NCBI RefSeq assembly: GCF_000149955.1
Contig: NC_030989.1
Coordinates: forward strand, 1,931,839 to 1,995,838
Reading direction: 5' to 3'
DNA: 64,000 nucleotides
Source: Fusarium oxysporum f. sp. lycopersici 4287
Taxonomy: Eukaryota > Ascomycota > Sordariomycetes > Hypocreales > Nectriaceae
A program made the position numbers and the translations under genes. The first letter of the stretch is position 1; every line of letters starts with the position of its first letter. Positions 33,828 through 45,213 of this stretch are shown one piece after another. Under the pieces are notes generated by a model. That model saw nothing but the letters and a program-made list of their open reading frames with translations, was not told the origin of the DNA and searched no databases.

Positions 33828-35498
33828 CTACCCCCCCGCCCCCTCAAAACCAACATCATACAAACCCCTTTCCTTATGTACAAGCCCGTGATTGTCTGCG
33901 CCAACACCGACATCCACGCCTATGCCATCCATATCATCCGTCCCGTCCATCACATTATCATCATCTTGATGTTCTATCAACATCTCCAAATCTCTGTCCA
34001 CGACATCAGGACCAACATCTTCAGTCGCATTGAGCAATGCTTGGAAGTCAGCGGGCGAATGATATTGATCAAAGGGGCCAAGGTCATGAGAAGCTTCGTT
34101 GATGATTTGCGGGTCGATGGGTTGGTATACATTGTGATCATGTGGGTGGTGGCCAGTAGGAGGATCTTGGAGCATGGGACTGTGCGAGTGAAGTGTATGT
34201 TCCATTGTGCTGCCTTGAATAGCGTGAGGAGGTGCAATGAGAGAGATATCGGCTGGGTTAGCATAAGGACTTGGTGAATGGTCGTGATCTGGACTCTGGT
34301 GGGAAATTGTCGGTATCATGTTGTGATCTTGCAGTGGTAACATTTGGGTAGGAGCAGGACTCGTCGGTTGCGCATGGTGGTCACCTGTATTTGCAGCCCC
34401 TCTCCTCCCTCCCGCATGATTATTCGATGAGGCTGCTTTTCTCGCGCCGCCAGGGTTAGGTGTCTTGCCTAACTCTTTGCACTCCACACAACTGCGAATA
34501 ACGTCGCTGACTGTTTCTTTGATACGGCTCCAGTGGTACTTCTCTGCAATAGTAGCGGTAGTTTTGTTGATACCCCCGTGCTGCTGAACATGAACTTGAC
34601 GAGCAATATCGAACTGACGGGCAGGATCGGATATAACTTCCTTATCCTTGAGCATGAGCTTGTCTCCGTCGAGAAGCTTATAGTGCGTCGCTGCGCTGCG
34701 GAGCCTGCTTTTCTCAGCGCGGTCAGCGCCGTTCGGGTACTCGCCGTACTTGAGGTAGAACTTGATCTTGTCGAAACGCTCTTCACTCACGAGTTCCTCG
34801 CTTTCGCGCGGTGACAGATCCCGCCCATAGATGATAGCATCAATCAGCTGATTGGGATAGCTGCGAAGGTTTCCACAGCCCTTGACTCGACCGATGCGCT
34901 TGAAGCCGAGCGCATCCCAAATACGGCATGATGCAACGTTGGTCTCGTACACCAGATTGAAGACGCTATACGTATAACCTAACTTAGGTGCCCAGTCAAG
35001 GTAAGCCTCACCCATGAGACGACCGACACCACGGTTACGCGAGGCATCTGTGACAAGGAAACCGGCGTTGCACACATGGCTGCTGCGGCCGGGATAGTTA
35101 GGCTTGATATAGAAGCTGCCGAGACATTCCCGGGACCAATCTTTGCCTTCTACAACATCCTCAGCACGTTCAACATCTCCAAGGAGCATGATAGCGCCAA
35201 AGTTCTGGAACCAGTAGGAACCGAACTTGTCGGCGGCGAAGGGATCCATCATGGGATATGTATCGCCGCCTTCAATTTCCTTGTTGATCTGGTCACATAA
35301 GTAGGCGATCAGCGACTCGGGAACCTGATGTTTCGAGGAAAACGGAACAATAGTGGCCACGGTCTGGCGATCACGGAGCGTGACCTGCCTAGGGGTCATC
35401 TCGGCCGGAAGGCCGGGGTTGTTCGGATCCGGATACGGAGGCTGACCGGAGACTCGGTAGATAGTGGGGCTCGCCGGATCATCCAGCATGGCCGGCAT
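33828..35498 (-). CDS. SPT10: Spt10-like: GNAT acetyltransferase plus integrase-type HHCC zinc finger
   Basis: Single exon, 556 residues from ATG 35498 (MPAMLDDPASPTIYRV). Residues about 95-225 form a GNAT fold, with the acetyl-CoA loop RNRGVGRLMGEAYLDWA at 154-170 and NVASCRIWDALGFKRIGR at 187-204. Residues 303-340 hold H-x3-H, then C-x2-C (HVQQH and CVEC), the HHCC zinc finger of retroviral integrases. This exact pairing is known from yeast Spt10, which binds histone gene promoters. The last 200 residues are His/Pro/Asp-rich and disordered (for example HSPMLQDPPTGHHPHDHNV). In yeast Spt10 acts in the nucleus on core histone transcription; that role is transferred by architecture. It is single-copy in this window, with no transposon ends nearby. 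Confidence 0.82.
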   Translation of the reverse strand: MPAMLDDPASPTIYRVSGQPPYPDPNNPGLPAEMTPRQVTLRDRQTVATIVPFSSKHQVPESLIAYLCDQINKEIEGGDTYPMMDPFAADKFGSYWFQNFGAIMLLGDVERAEDVVEGKDWSRECLGSFYIKPNYPGRSSHVCNAGFLVTDASRNRGVGRLMGEAYLDWAPKLGYTYSVFNLVYETNVASCRIWDALGFKRIGRVKGCGNLRSYPNQLIDAIIYGRDLSPRESEELVSEERFDKIKFYLKYGEYPNGADRAEKSRLRSAATHYKLLDGDKLMLKDKEVISDPARQFDIARQVHVQQHGGINKTTATIAEKYHWSRIKETVSDVIRSCVECKELGKTPNPGGARKAASSNNHAGGRRGAANTGDHHAQPTSPAPTQMLPLQDHNMIPTISHQSPDHDHSPSPYANPADISLIAPPHAIQGSTMEHTLHSHSPMLQDPPTGHHPHDHNVYQPIDPQIINEASHDLGPFDQYHSPADFQALLNATEDVGPDVVDRDLEMLIEHQDDDNVMDGTDDMDGIGVDVGVGADNHGLVHKERGLYDVGFEGAGG

Positions 35499-36502
35499 AT
35501 TGTTGGATGAAACCCTTATGCGGGGTTAACGTGAAGAAGAGAGAGGAAGCAGAAGAATAATTTAATTGGAGGACAAGTTTTTATCCCTATTGACCAGATT
35601 GTTAGCCTTATAATTCTTGTCACTTACGAATCTATCTTCGCAGTCTCAGGGTGATGTCGTCTTACACCAAACAAACACCCTCAAGACTGAAAAGTGCAGA
35701 ATGAGAGAAAAAGTATAAAGTGGTGCATACCAATTCAAGTGTCAGGAAAGGCCGAGACAGTTTAATAGCACAGCTCGGCTCAAAAGCTAAACTATTACGG
35801 GAGACTCCTTTGTTGTGGAGTGCTCTCTCAAATCCCGATTTCGCACCGAAATCTCTATCAAGATCTCTCGAGTTCTAGGCGGACCGTATTGAAATCCACT
35901 ACTGTAGGTGTGTTGTGGCCTGTAAAAACTGCCTGCTGCGTTTCAATGCACTGTTGGGTGGGTGGTGGCCTGGATCCTTGACTGAAAAGGGCGCGCCCTG
36001 GACAGTCCAGGGACCTCCACAGGGAACTACCTAATTAACAGTGACCGAAGACGCTGTAGGGCTCAGTGATAGCTCCAGTATATTCAGTGCTCCGCTCTGT
36101 AATAAGGTGTAGTGCAGCGTGCGTAATGCTTGTATTTTTTTTTGTAGTGCTGTGATGTGATGTTCGTTGTGACTGTGCTGAAATGTTCGTTGGTGATGAG
36201 GGGAAATGCGCAGGCTTCAGAGGAAGCCCCGAAAATTTCATGGAGGCGGGGCGTGCATCTGGAGAAAACAAAAGCCACTGAGAATCCAAGGCCATGTTAA
36301 ACTTAAAAAAAAAAGCCGGGGTCAATTGTTTATCCGTAGTTATCGCCGTGATCGGCCTTGATATGATGCCAATGATAACAATTTGATAGCTTATAACTGA
36401 TACATAACAATACATTTTTATATATTCATTCCAGCTTACATCGCTTTCATACTCTATCCCTCCCTTAGGCTATTATACATCTCAATATTGTACACAGCTT
36501 TT
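35499..36502. other. Intergenic region, SPT10-like promoter and uS2m 3' flank
   Basis: 1 kb. A 126-codon open frame on the minus strand (36035-36415) has no conserved character. Nothing further is supported. Confidence 0.5.
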
Positions 36503-38247
36503 CTACTGCTTACCGCTCTTGATATCGGCCTCGATCGCCTCGGCCGCATTCTTTAGTCCTGACAACTGATCCTCAATGTTCGCTAGCCTAAAATCCTGTG
36601 CTGATTCGGCTGGCTTAATCTCGGACTGAACATCGGTTACTACCTCTGGTGCAGCGGGTTGCTCAGGAGGTGAAGTGGCTGCGTCGGAGGCAATAGGCTG
36701 TTCAGGCGATGAGGTGGTAGACTTAGCCTGAGCCTCAACCACGACCTCAGGGGAGGATGTTTGCTCAGCCACTACTCCAGGAGCAGCAGCCTGCACAGGA
36801 GACTCAGGGCCGGAGCTAGCGGGTTCCTCAGGCAATGCAGACAGCGCCTGAGCGGCAACCTCCTTTGCAGCTCCTAGGGCAGCCTCTCCCATCATGTCAA
36901 CCATCTCGTTCTCGGTAACCTCAAGCTCGTCACCGTAGAGCCCCTCCCTTAAGATCTTCTGTTCCTCCTCATTGAATCCCTCAAGGTTGTGTTGCATCTG
37001 TCCCATGACATTCTTGCGCTCAGCAAGAGCAGCCTTCTTCTCGCGGTTCATGTGCTGTACGATATCAGGAGAATTTTCCCACGTCGCCATGTTCTTCTTC
37101 TTAGCATCTGCCATACGTCGCTGTTGACCTCTTTGACCAGCTCGGCCTAGGACACCACCAACAACAGCCATCGCTCGCAGACTACCCATGCATTAGTAAC
37201 GGAAATGATTAATGTTGATAGAAGTTCTTACCTGTCATCGTTAGCAGGAATGGTATAAGTCACCCATGATGGGTCTACGTTGGTATCAATAACGCCAATC
37301 GTAGGAATGCTCTTAAGACCGCACTCATAAAGAAGGGTATAGTTCTCAAGGGGGTTCAAGCAAACAACCAGATCAGGCATCAGCGGTCGAGCCGAACCTC
37401 TGTAGGACTCAAACCCGGGGAGTTCCTGGTCCTTGTGGTCCACAACCTTTGTTCCGGCCATCTTCAGAATAACATCTCGATTGGTGATGGCCCCAGGGGT
37501 CCACTTGGTGAACAGATGGCAAGCACCAGCCATCTCAGCAGCCTGAGTGACAATCTCCATCTGACCCTTGCGGTTTCCTACGAAGAGAATGAGGCCAGCC
37601 TTGTATGCTACCTCCTCCACCACACGGGCCGCACGTCGCAGGTGTGCTGCGGTCGTTTCCAGAGAGATGATGTGAACACCTTGTCGCACGCCGTAGATGT
37701 ATCGAGAGTTCGCGGGGTTCCAGAGCGAAGTCTTGTGTCCAATATGTGTTTGTGAAGCCATCAACATCTCTAGAGTGATATCCTCAGGTCCAGGGGGGGT
37801 TGTTGACAAGCTCGGTGGGAATATATCGCTTCTCCAGCTTTGAACCGAGACTCCGTGTGTTGGCCTGAATTCTTTGCCATTCCTTATACTGCTGAGCAGG
37901 CGTCGCAGGTACCGCCGAGTTTGAGTTGGAGTGAGGTGTTGTCCAAGCAGCACCCCTGTGCTCGTGCGCCGAGTTGGTCCTGAGAGAAAGAATACCGTCC
38001 TGTACAATCCGCTGCTTCTTTCGTGCCGCTGAGACAATCTTCGGAGGCGCAACAGCGGCCTGGGTTGTCTTCCACTCTTCGGATGTGGTCTCAGTCTTTG
38101 TGGTGACCTGAGTGGACATTTGCCGGGCGAGGGACCTGGAGATGGGAGACGCCAATGTGTGGCGGCCTGAACATGTCAGTTGTGCATTTGAATGAATTAG
38201 AGCTCAATTGACTCACAATGCCGCACGGGGGCGTTCCTCAGGATCAT
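36503..38247 (-). CDS. MRP4: Mitochondrial ribosomal protein uS2m (Mrp4), one-base frameshift
   Basis: uS2 of the mitochondrial small subunit. Exons are 38247-38217, 38166-37232 and 37181-36503; the first encodes MILRNAPVRH and starts an Arg-rich targeting presequence. The uS2 core begins at PEDITLEMLMASQTHIGH and has LFVGNRKGQMEIV and PDLVVCLNPLENYTLLYE. It ends with IPTIGVIDTNVDPSWVTYTI, matching the family through the invariant DTN. The frame breaks at a run of seven C (37793-37799 on the plus strand). Removing one C links TELVNNPP to GPEDITLE, and total exon length is one base over whole codons. A loss of frame in an essential ribosomal protein is best read as a consensus error. After the core, an Ala/Pro/Glu-rich extension of about 150 residues ends in a short coiled coil. 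Confidence 0.88.
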
Positions 38248-38570
38248 GGCGACGGCTTGGAGACTGCTCGGTTATCGTGGTGGTCGTTCGACTGTACCAA
38301 AATTTGGCTATGGCCGATGAATCGGGTGGAGGGATTTTCCGGGCCGACTAATATCCTCCCACTACGACTCATCACAACTTTCCAAACCAACGATCCTGAA
38401 ACTAGCAATCAGACATATTTTACTGACAAAGAAAATTTATTGGCATTGAATTAGTCTTGCAAGGTTAATCTCTACTGTGAAAAGCTACTTTCTCTTTCTG
38501 AATATCTACACTAAACAGCCCCCCACCTCCACCTTTATCATGTCATTACGAAGAACAGCAGATGACGCCT

Positions 38571-40722
38571 TTACCGACTGGTGAGTCTGGCGATGGTAAA
38601 GACACCAATGATAGTGACGGCCAATGTGACAATTGCGCCAGGAAGTATGAGCTCGTTCGGTACACCAGCAATAAGCTGTTCGGGGCCTTGTGCGTGTGTA
38701 TGTGCCGCACGGCCCTTTCGTCTCCGTACGGGTTCATCCTCGTCATCCTCATCTTCTGAATCATCATCTTCCTCTTCGGGCCACCACTTACGCCGCTCTC
38801 GTAGACCGGCTCCGGTTGAGACTGATGGTGTAGCAGGGGCCCCAGATACAGGTGGCTTCTCAGGATCATGGACAAATAGATCGACCTTATCATGATGAGC
38901 TTGACGAGCAAGAATGACAGCCTCGAGAAGGTCATGGTCGGCTGTGATAGAGATAGAGTCTCCTTCATCATCCAAAAAGCTCATTGCAAACCCTGGGCCG
39001 ACAATCTTGCCGTCAGACACAGGAGGCACACCACCAATGCTGTCTGCCTCCGCACCAAGCTTGGAGGCAACAGCGTTGACGAAAACTTCAATGCCTTCTG
39101 TTGCAGTGACCTTGAGACGGTGCACTCGGCCAGATGGAGCCTTGAATTTGAAGGGGAAAGGGAGCTCTTCTGGTAATTGATGTTCAAGAACATCGGGAAG
39201 AACAGAACGTGGAGGTGACTCCATGCCAACATGAGATGCCGAATCACCAGGAGCGAGACTATCGTTGATACCTCGGTGCATGTCAGGCGAGGTCAGGCGA
39301 GAACCCAGATTGGTGTGGTGTGCCGCACTACCCTCTCCAGACATCATGGACTCTGTCTCAGCGTCGAGCGACAGCCAGAACTTGTTCCATGCTGGACCCT
39401 CATCGTTGGTGTTTGACATGGCGTTGATTTGGTCGAGTGTAGCATATGTTAGCTTGAGAACGTCGACCATGCCGACGATCTCACCGCCATCATTCATGAC
39501 AGGGAGGTTTAGGTAGTGACCATCTGAAAACATATTAGCGGCATCTTACTAAATTTTCCTAAACAACTCACCGTGCATCTTGCGGAGAGCCGCCTGGAGG
39601 GTCATGTCCATGGGTGCAAAGTCGGGGTGAGGGGTCATGACACGCACAACACTGCAGTTGGCGGGGTCAAGACCAGGTGCAATAACTCTAAGAACGACAT
39701 CCTTGCTGGTGAAAATACCCGTAATAGCTCCTTGATCCTGAACAAGGACAGCGGTTGTACGGTTCTCCTTCATAAGCTGAGCAGCTTCCTTGACCGAGGT
39801 TCGCACGCTCACGGTGGTGGGGGGCACACCGTTGAGCACGGTCTCCAAAGTAGGCCCAGACATCTTGCTGCGCAGAGCTTCGACATATTGGATGATCTGC
39901 TGGGGTTGAGTCGAGCCCAGTTCAGACTGGACGCCCTCAAGCGCATCGTAAAGCTTTCTGGAGGACGAGTAGGCACGCTCTAGCTTCTCCATGGCATCGT
40001 AGAAGCACTTGGTAATATCCAACACACCCGAAATATCCTGGTTCTCGTCCATAACTGGCAGATGTCGGAAACCCTTTCGGACCATGAGATCCAGGGCATC
40101 GGTAGCACTGGTATCGGTTCGAGCGCAAAGAGGGTTCTTCGTCATAATCTCAGCGATAGTAATAGCGGAAGCCTTTGCTCCAGCTCCCACCACTCGGAAC
40201 GCAAGATCCTTTGCGGTGAAAATACCAGCAATTCGATCGTCATCGTCAGTTACTAGAACACAATCCTCGCGTTTTGCGGCCATCAGCTGGGCAGCCTCGG
40301 AGACGGTGGTGCCAGGCTTGATCTGTAGGGCCTGACTGGGCTTCAATGCGAGGACAGTTCCAGGAGGAGCCTTTCGTGAATGGCGAGCCCGGCTGGTAAG
40401 GTGCTTCTTCTTGGAGAGGTCATTTTCGAGCTTCTTTCGGATGGCCTGAGGTGGAGGTTAGTAACCTGGTATATTGTAATTCGAAGCCTTTCGAGGTATA
40501 TATCGCAGTCGAGGCCAATCGTAAGGGTATATCATGACGAACCTCATCACGCTTGCTCTGCTTTTGACGACTCGCGCTGACCGCAGATCCAGTCTCAGTA
40601 GGCGGTGAGGGTTCGAGGACCGGACGAGGGATGCTTGAACCACCGCTGGGACTGTTGGTGAAAGGAACCGCGCCACGGCCCTGGTTGCGAGTGGGCGTTC
40701 CTCTATAAGTGTTTCCCGACAT
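38571..40722 (-). CDS. CBS-PB1 tail-anchored protein, Mug70-like
   Basis: Exons 40722-40543, 40445-39572 and 39523-38571 give 668 residues. After a Ser/Pro-rich N-terminus and a basic coiled segment there are two CBS pairs, with repeats typified by GIFTAKDLAFRVVG and GFRHLPVMDENQDISGVLDI, then GIFTSKDVVLRVIA. The final repeat spans the last splice site (KMH-DGHYLNLPVM). A PB1 domain follows at about 474-570 (FPFKFKAPSGRVHRLKV), then an acidic run of Glu/Asp and a C-terminal membrane helix at 644-664 with a short basic tail. CBS pairs bind adenine nucleotides. The same order is seen in S. pombe mug70 and related fungal proteins of unknown biochemical role. Confidence 0.88.
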
Positions 40723-41570
40723 GATAGCGGTAGATGGAACGAAGACGAGACGAGGATTCGGTCCGGCTTGTCGTCACAGCCAAAGGCAGAATACGTACGA
40801 TTGCTGGCGTTATCTGTTTCGCTGTATGCAAAAGAGGGTCGGCGGCAAGGGAAATGCAATAGAAAAAGGTGAGTTTATGCCCCGGATGGAGGAAACCTAG
40901 GAAAATCAAGGATCAGCCAATCGCAGTGGACGAGATATTCTGCAGGCTGGAGGAAATCGGGTGATTTTGTTCGAGGTGAGTGACTCTCCAAGCTCCCAGG
41001 ATGTTGGTACCTCCCGCCCGCCTCTTGGCCTGGCCCATGTGCTTTCAGGGTTGTTGTGGTAACTCTTAGTGGTTATTGACTCAGGAGCGCTTACTATCCA
41101 ATCAGATGTTGATTGAAACCGTTTCACCGACTTGATCCGACAACGTCTCTAATAAATAAAACGAAGCTCTTAGACATACATGATCGAGGGCCAGACCGAA
41201 AAGGAAAAGAATCATTTCAAGTGGAATACTACTCTATATGCATGCTCTTCCCAGTAATGACCCGCATCTGATCGTATCTGACTTACATATAGTTCGTCAG
41301 AAGGATCCATTACATCCAGCCAGCACATCATGGGCCCGTGCAATATATTATGTGTCGATTTTTATTCCATGCTCACACACGAACTAGTAGCCTTATTGGA
41401 CATATTAAGACCATATGAACATTCCGTTTCCGTACAAGCAAATTGTTTCCTCTTCTCTTGAGCAGTTCCCAGAGACTATACATATCAAAACCCATCTTTT
41501 GCTGATCGCAGGTATCCGACCATAGTATCGTAGTCCCACATCTCAAGCATCCTTCCCAACTTCGGTTCCT
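40723..41570. other. Intergenic region, CBS-PB1 gene promoter
   Basis: About 850 bases with the promoter of the minus-strand CBS-PB1 gene and the 3' flank of the next minus-strand gene. AT-rich from 41150. No further gene is supported. Confidence 0.5.
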
Positions 41571-42404
41571 TCACTCCGAGCCACGGAGTCGACGGCCAAT
41601 AGTCGACGCCACTGAAGTGTCCTTCTTCTTGGGAAATTTCTTGTACATCATGCTGAGAAAAGTGGCCATGTTCTCCGAGCCTCCAATGTAGTCGAGTGTG
41701 TCCTCGATTGTTCTCTTCCACTCAACATCGAGGTTTCCTTTCACAGCCCCCTCCAATAGTTCTGTCACGACGACAGCCATCTCCATGCCGCCAACACAGG
41801 TGTTGCCGAAATCATCTGCAATGGGCACACGACTACCACTCATGCCTCGGAGAGTCGCTGGCTTAACGGGGTCACACGGTTGGAGAGTTGAGAACCGAAC
41901 GAGGGATGTTTCCTCAGCCATTTCAATCTCTTGGGTGGTCTCAGTAGTTAAGAAGGTTGACGGGTCCTCCGTGTCCGTGCTGGACAGTGTTTGCTGGCTG
42001 GACAGAGCCTGTTCCTCAACGTCTGGTTCGATGACGATCATGCGAGGGCCGGGGTATGTCTGAATGCACTGGAGTGGAAAGTATACACCCGCCCATGGCG
42101 CAGTGTTACCAGACTCCGGATTGTAGCCTTGGTTCCGAGCTAGGGATCGGCAGAATTCCAGATTCTTGCAGTTCATGAGGTTCTCACGTTCGTCTTGGGT
42201 GAGATCAAAAGCATCCTCGTTGCCATACAGCTGTAGCGCGCGTAGATATCCAGTATAAGGGACAGTTTGCACGACGAGGGGGCATTTGAGGCGTTGGTGA
42301 AATGAAGTTTCATAGATGTTGTCACGCTGGCGCTCTATAGTTTCGCATTTGTCGAACACAATGACGCCGGAGTTCTTGGTCGTTGTGTCTGAGTCGGCGG
42401 TCAT
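41571..42404 (-). CDS. Hypothetical protein of 277 residues
   Basis: One exon from the ATG at 42404 (MTADSDTTTKNSGVIVFDK); an upstream extension lacks an ATG. It is soluble by composition, with an N-terminal Cys-containing region (FDKCETIERQRDNIY and NCKNLEFCRSLARNQGYNP), a Trp/Tyr segment (APWAGVYFPLQCIQTYPGP) and an acidic Ser/Thr linker. A C-terminal helical region with a basic end (YKKFPKKKDTSVASTIGRRL) follows. No signal peptide, membrane span or known motif is visible. Codon use resembles the neighbours, so it is probably a real lineage-restricted gene. Function is unknown. Confidence 0.65.
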   Translation of the reverse strand: MTADSDTTTKNSGVIVFDKCETIERQRDNIYETSFHQRLKCPLVVQTVPYTGYLRALQLYGNEDAFDLTQDERENLMNCKNLEFCRSLARNQGYNPESGNTAPWAGVYFPLQCIQTYPGPRMIVIEPDVEEQALSSQQTLSSTDTEDPSTFLTTETTQEIEMAEETSLVRFSTLQPCDPVKPATLRGMSGSRVPIADDFGNTCVGGMEMAVVVTELLEGAVKGNLDVEWKRTIEDTLDYIGGSENMATFLSMMYKKFPKKKDTSVASTIGRRLRGSE

Positions 42405-45213
42405 GGTTGAGTGAATGTGAAGTGATTGAGTCAAGGAGTGGCTGTGCTTTGGTTCGATAATGAAGGTTTAAGAAGAAGATGAAAGATGAGAACGTTTAGC
42501 CTGACATCGGAAGAAAGAAGTTGAGAAAGGACAGAGAGACGAAGTTCTGAAGGAAGTCACATCGGTGGTTACTTGGCAGGGTAGGTGCCCAGTCTTGCAC
42601 TGGCAGCTATTGCCAACTGCCGACTGCCGACTGCCAAAGTGCCTGTTCGCTCCTGCCCAAGTTTGTAAATGGACACACATGCCCAGTTTACCTAGGGGAG
42701 TGATGTCCAACATTGACATCGTACCTACCTACATAGTACGCTTCTATGAATGGAGGCACGATCTCAATAACCCAATTTATTTCACGCCAAACATTGTGGT
42801 ATACCTTAGGTATTTAAGGTAAGGTCTAGCAGGACTTTAATACTACTCTGTTTGTAAGATCGTTAAGAATATTACTCTTCACCTTCACTTTTCAACCTGC
42901 TAGAGTCGAAACGGGCCAGCTATGAGTCGTCGAAAACTATAGTTAAGTATCATTAGTTGCCTTTCTTGCAGTGTTCTATGCATCATTCAATCATTAGCTA
43001 TTGATACATATCTAGATGTTCTTGTATTGAATAATGGTGTAACTCCATAAATTAGGAGACTTGATGTATGATTATTTTTCTATGATCGTCTAAATTGATA
43101 GATGTATGAAGATCCCGACGGGCCAATAATTTGCCACCTTCGTCGGTGTTGAGTGCGTGCTTACCCAAATGATTGTAAGACTCTATTTCAATACATTGGC
43201 GCCGGCTGGTATCCGCTGGCGGAAGTGGTGATGACCAGCGCCGGCCGTGTGGGGCCGACTATCCTGGCAACCCACGGCGTTGACCTGGAGAGACTTGGGT
43301 CAATGAATGAGGAACTCTACGAGTATGAGCTTTTGTCTCATCATCTTCATTCTAAGACTCTGTCTTCATGGGAAAGAGGCCGTCAGTTACCGAATGTTTT
43401 CGATCTCGATCTCTGGGCATTACCATTTGTGTATACGAACAACTACTCTTCATTACTGTGTTAAATGTCGGAGTTAAAAACAGAAGCAAGGGTTTGGAGT
43501 CTGGATCACGATGCGTTTTTCATTCACACGATGACAGTTTCCTGGAGACTTTTTATGAACATATCAGCATTTCCTTGGCTTCTGACGCCCGTTTTGTTCA
43601 CATTGATAATGAGATTGCTTTGTTATTTAGAGCTCCCGGTTATAAGCTGATGCGTATGGTGTTGAACTCAATCGAAAACGCCATCTCTGGGGGCAAAAAT
43701 ACCGATAAGATGTCCAGTAAACGCCGAGCATAGCAAAATTTAAGGTTCAACGGTGTTGCCTCTTCAGCGGGAGAGGTTTGTTTACAATGACGACTGAACG
43801 AAGAAGCGACTGCAAACTTTGACAAAACGCAGGACTTGTCTCAAAAAAAAAAACCAAGGACTGCCTTTGGATAGACCATGGATTAATCCATTGGCGGTGA
43901 GGTTTCTAGATCGTATTGTATCAAAGAGCGACAGGATCTAGGACAATGATAAGGAATGGTGAGATTCCAAGGCAATGCCTTGTGCTGAAGAACGCCTCCC
44001 GTCCGAAGCGAGGAAACTTAGGAGCTGAATGTACAGTCATGGACTGGGGAACCTAGGCAACGTCCTACGATAAGTTCAATTCAATGTGGTGATGGTGACA
44101 CAGGATATCGCCATTCACTGTTTGGCTGGAATGCAGTTACAAGTTGGAGGCCTTTGAGCGTTTGTATGTCCAATGGCGCAGAGGCACTTGGTATGGACGA
44201 TGACCTAGGCTTTCTCATTTCCAGGTTGTTTGAGACAACCTCACTTTTATGTGATCGTGTTGATCCTGAAACGAGACGTCATCTGCGTCAGCTACAGGGG
44301 TTGTCGTTTACAGCTACCATTGACCGAGACATGTGCTGGAATCCTAGGTTGTTATGGTAGCAACAGGGAATAGGGGAATGATGCTATTCCCCTGCGACAC
44401 CTCGAATTGCTTGAGCTGAGAGGTACTGTGGCTGTGGTTTTCAAACCGCGAAGTAGTTATCAATGTTTGTTATGGGAATTGGATCGTGGAAATGCAAGTT
44501 ATCAAGTTTGAAAGATAATGAGATCACTTTGAGTGTGGTCAGTGGTCAATCCTCGGCTAGAATCTTATCATGATCAGGAAGTGGGATGTGTCCCGAGAAT
44601 AAACATGGTTCTATGGTGTAATGAACCATCGGTCGCCAGGTCACGTCTCAGAAGTTGGCTGCCACACTCTTTTAGTAGCTCTAGCCGCCAAGGTGTGCCA
44701 GGGTAACCGGCTGAGCATGGGTGAAGCTGGATTTAGTGGTTTGATTCTGGTTGCCCCTGGTGATTGTTTACTTTTAGCTCGATCTCACTATCAACCCCAA
44801 AGATCCAAGTTATCCACACTGCTGCTCTTGTTGCATCTAGCACCAAAGCTACTCCATACACACATCCATACATACATACAGAACAAGATCAATCAGAGCT
44901 TGTACATCAATTGCATCTATCTCATCTCTCGGGAGAGCTCAAACACACAAAAGAGCACTTCCACAAACCAATATCATTGCCTTACAGGCATAACCACATT
45001 TGAACTTATATCGCAAAGTCGACCTCGACTGAGAACGACAACAACTTTCCACTAGCCCGGCGCTCTGTGCTTGCGCTGCGTGAGGTAAGGAGCATGAAGT
45101 GCAGTGAAGGATTGGAGAAGTTGACTGACATATCAACAGTTTCGGACCTATAGGTTCCCATCGACAATATATCGACCGACGACAATTCCCTTCCGGACTC
45201 CCCTTGCGACATT
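42405..45213. other. Gene-free 2.8 kb upstream of the C2H2 factor
   Basis: Contains a small tandem array of GCCGACT-type units near 42611-42637 and an ACCTTA/TAAGGT inverted repeat at 42803-42820. Overlapping short open frames occur at 43153-43733. From about 44760 to 45213 the sequence is CA- and CT-rich and is likely the long 5' leader and promoter of the transcription factor. No tRNA or transposon was recognised. Confidence 0.5.

Noticed and set aside
43153..43733. Overlapping short frames of 60-120 codons upstream of the C2H2 factor
   Set aside because: No motif, no consistent splicing, and composition differs from neighbouring genes. Noted only as unexplained DNA.
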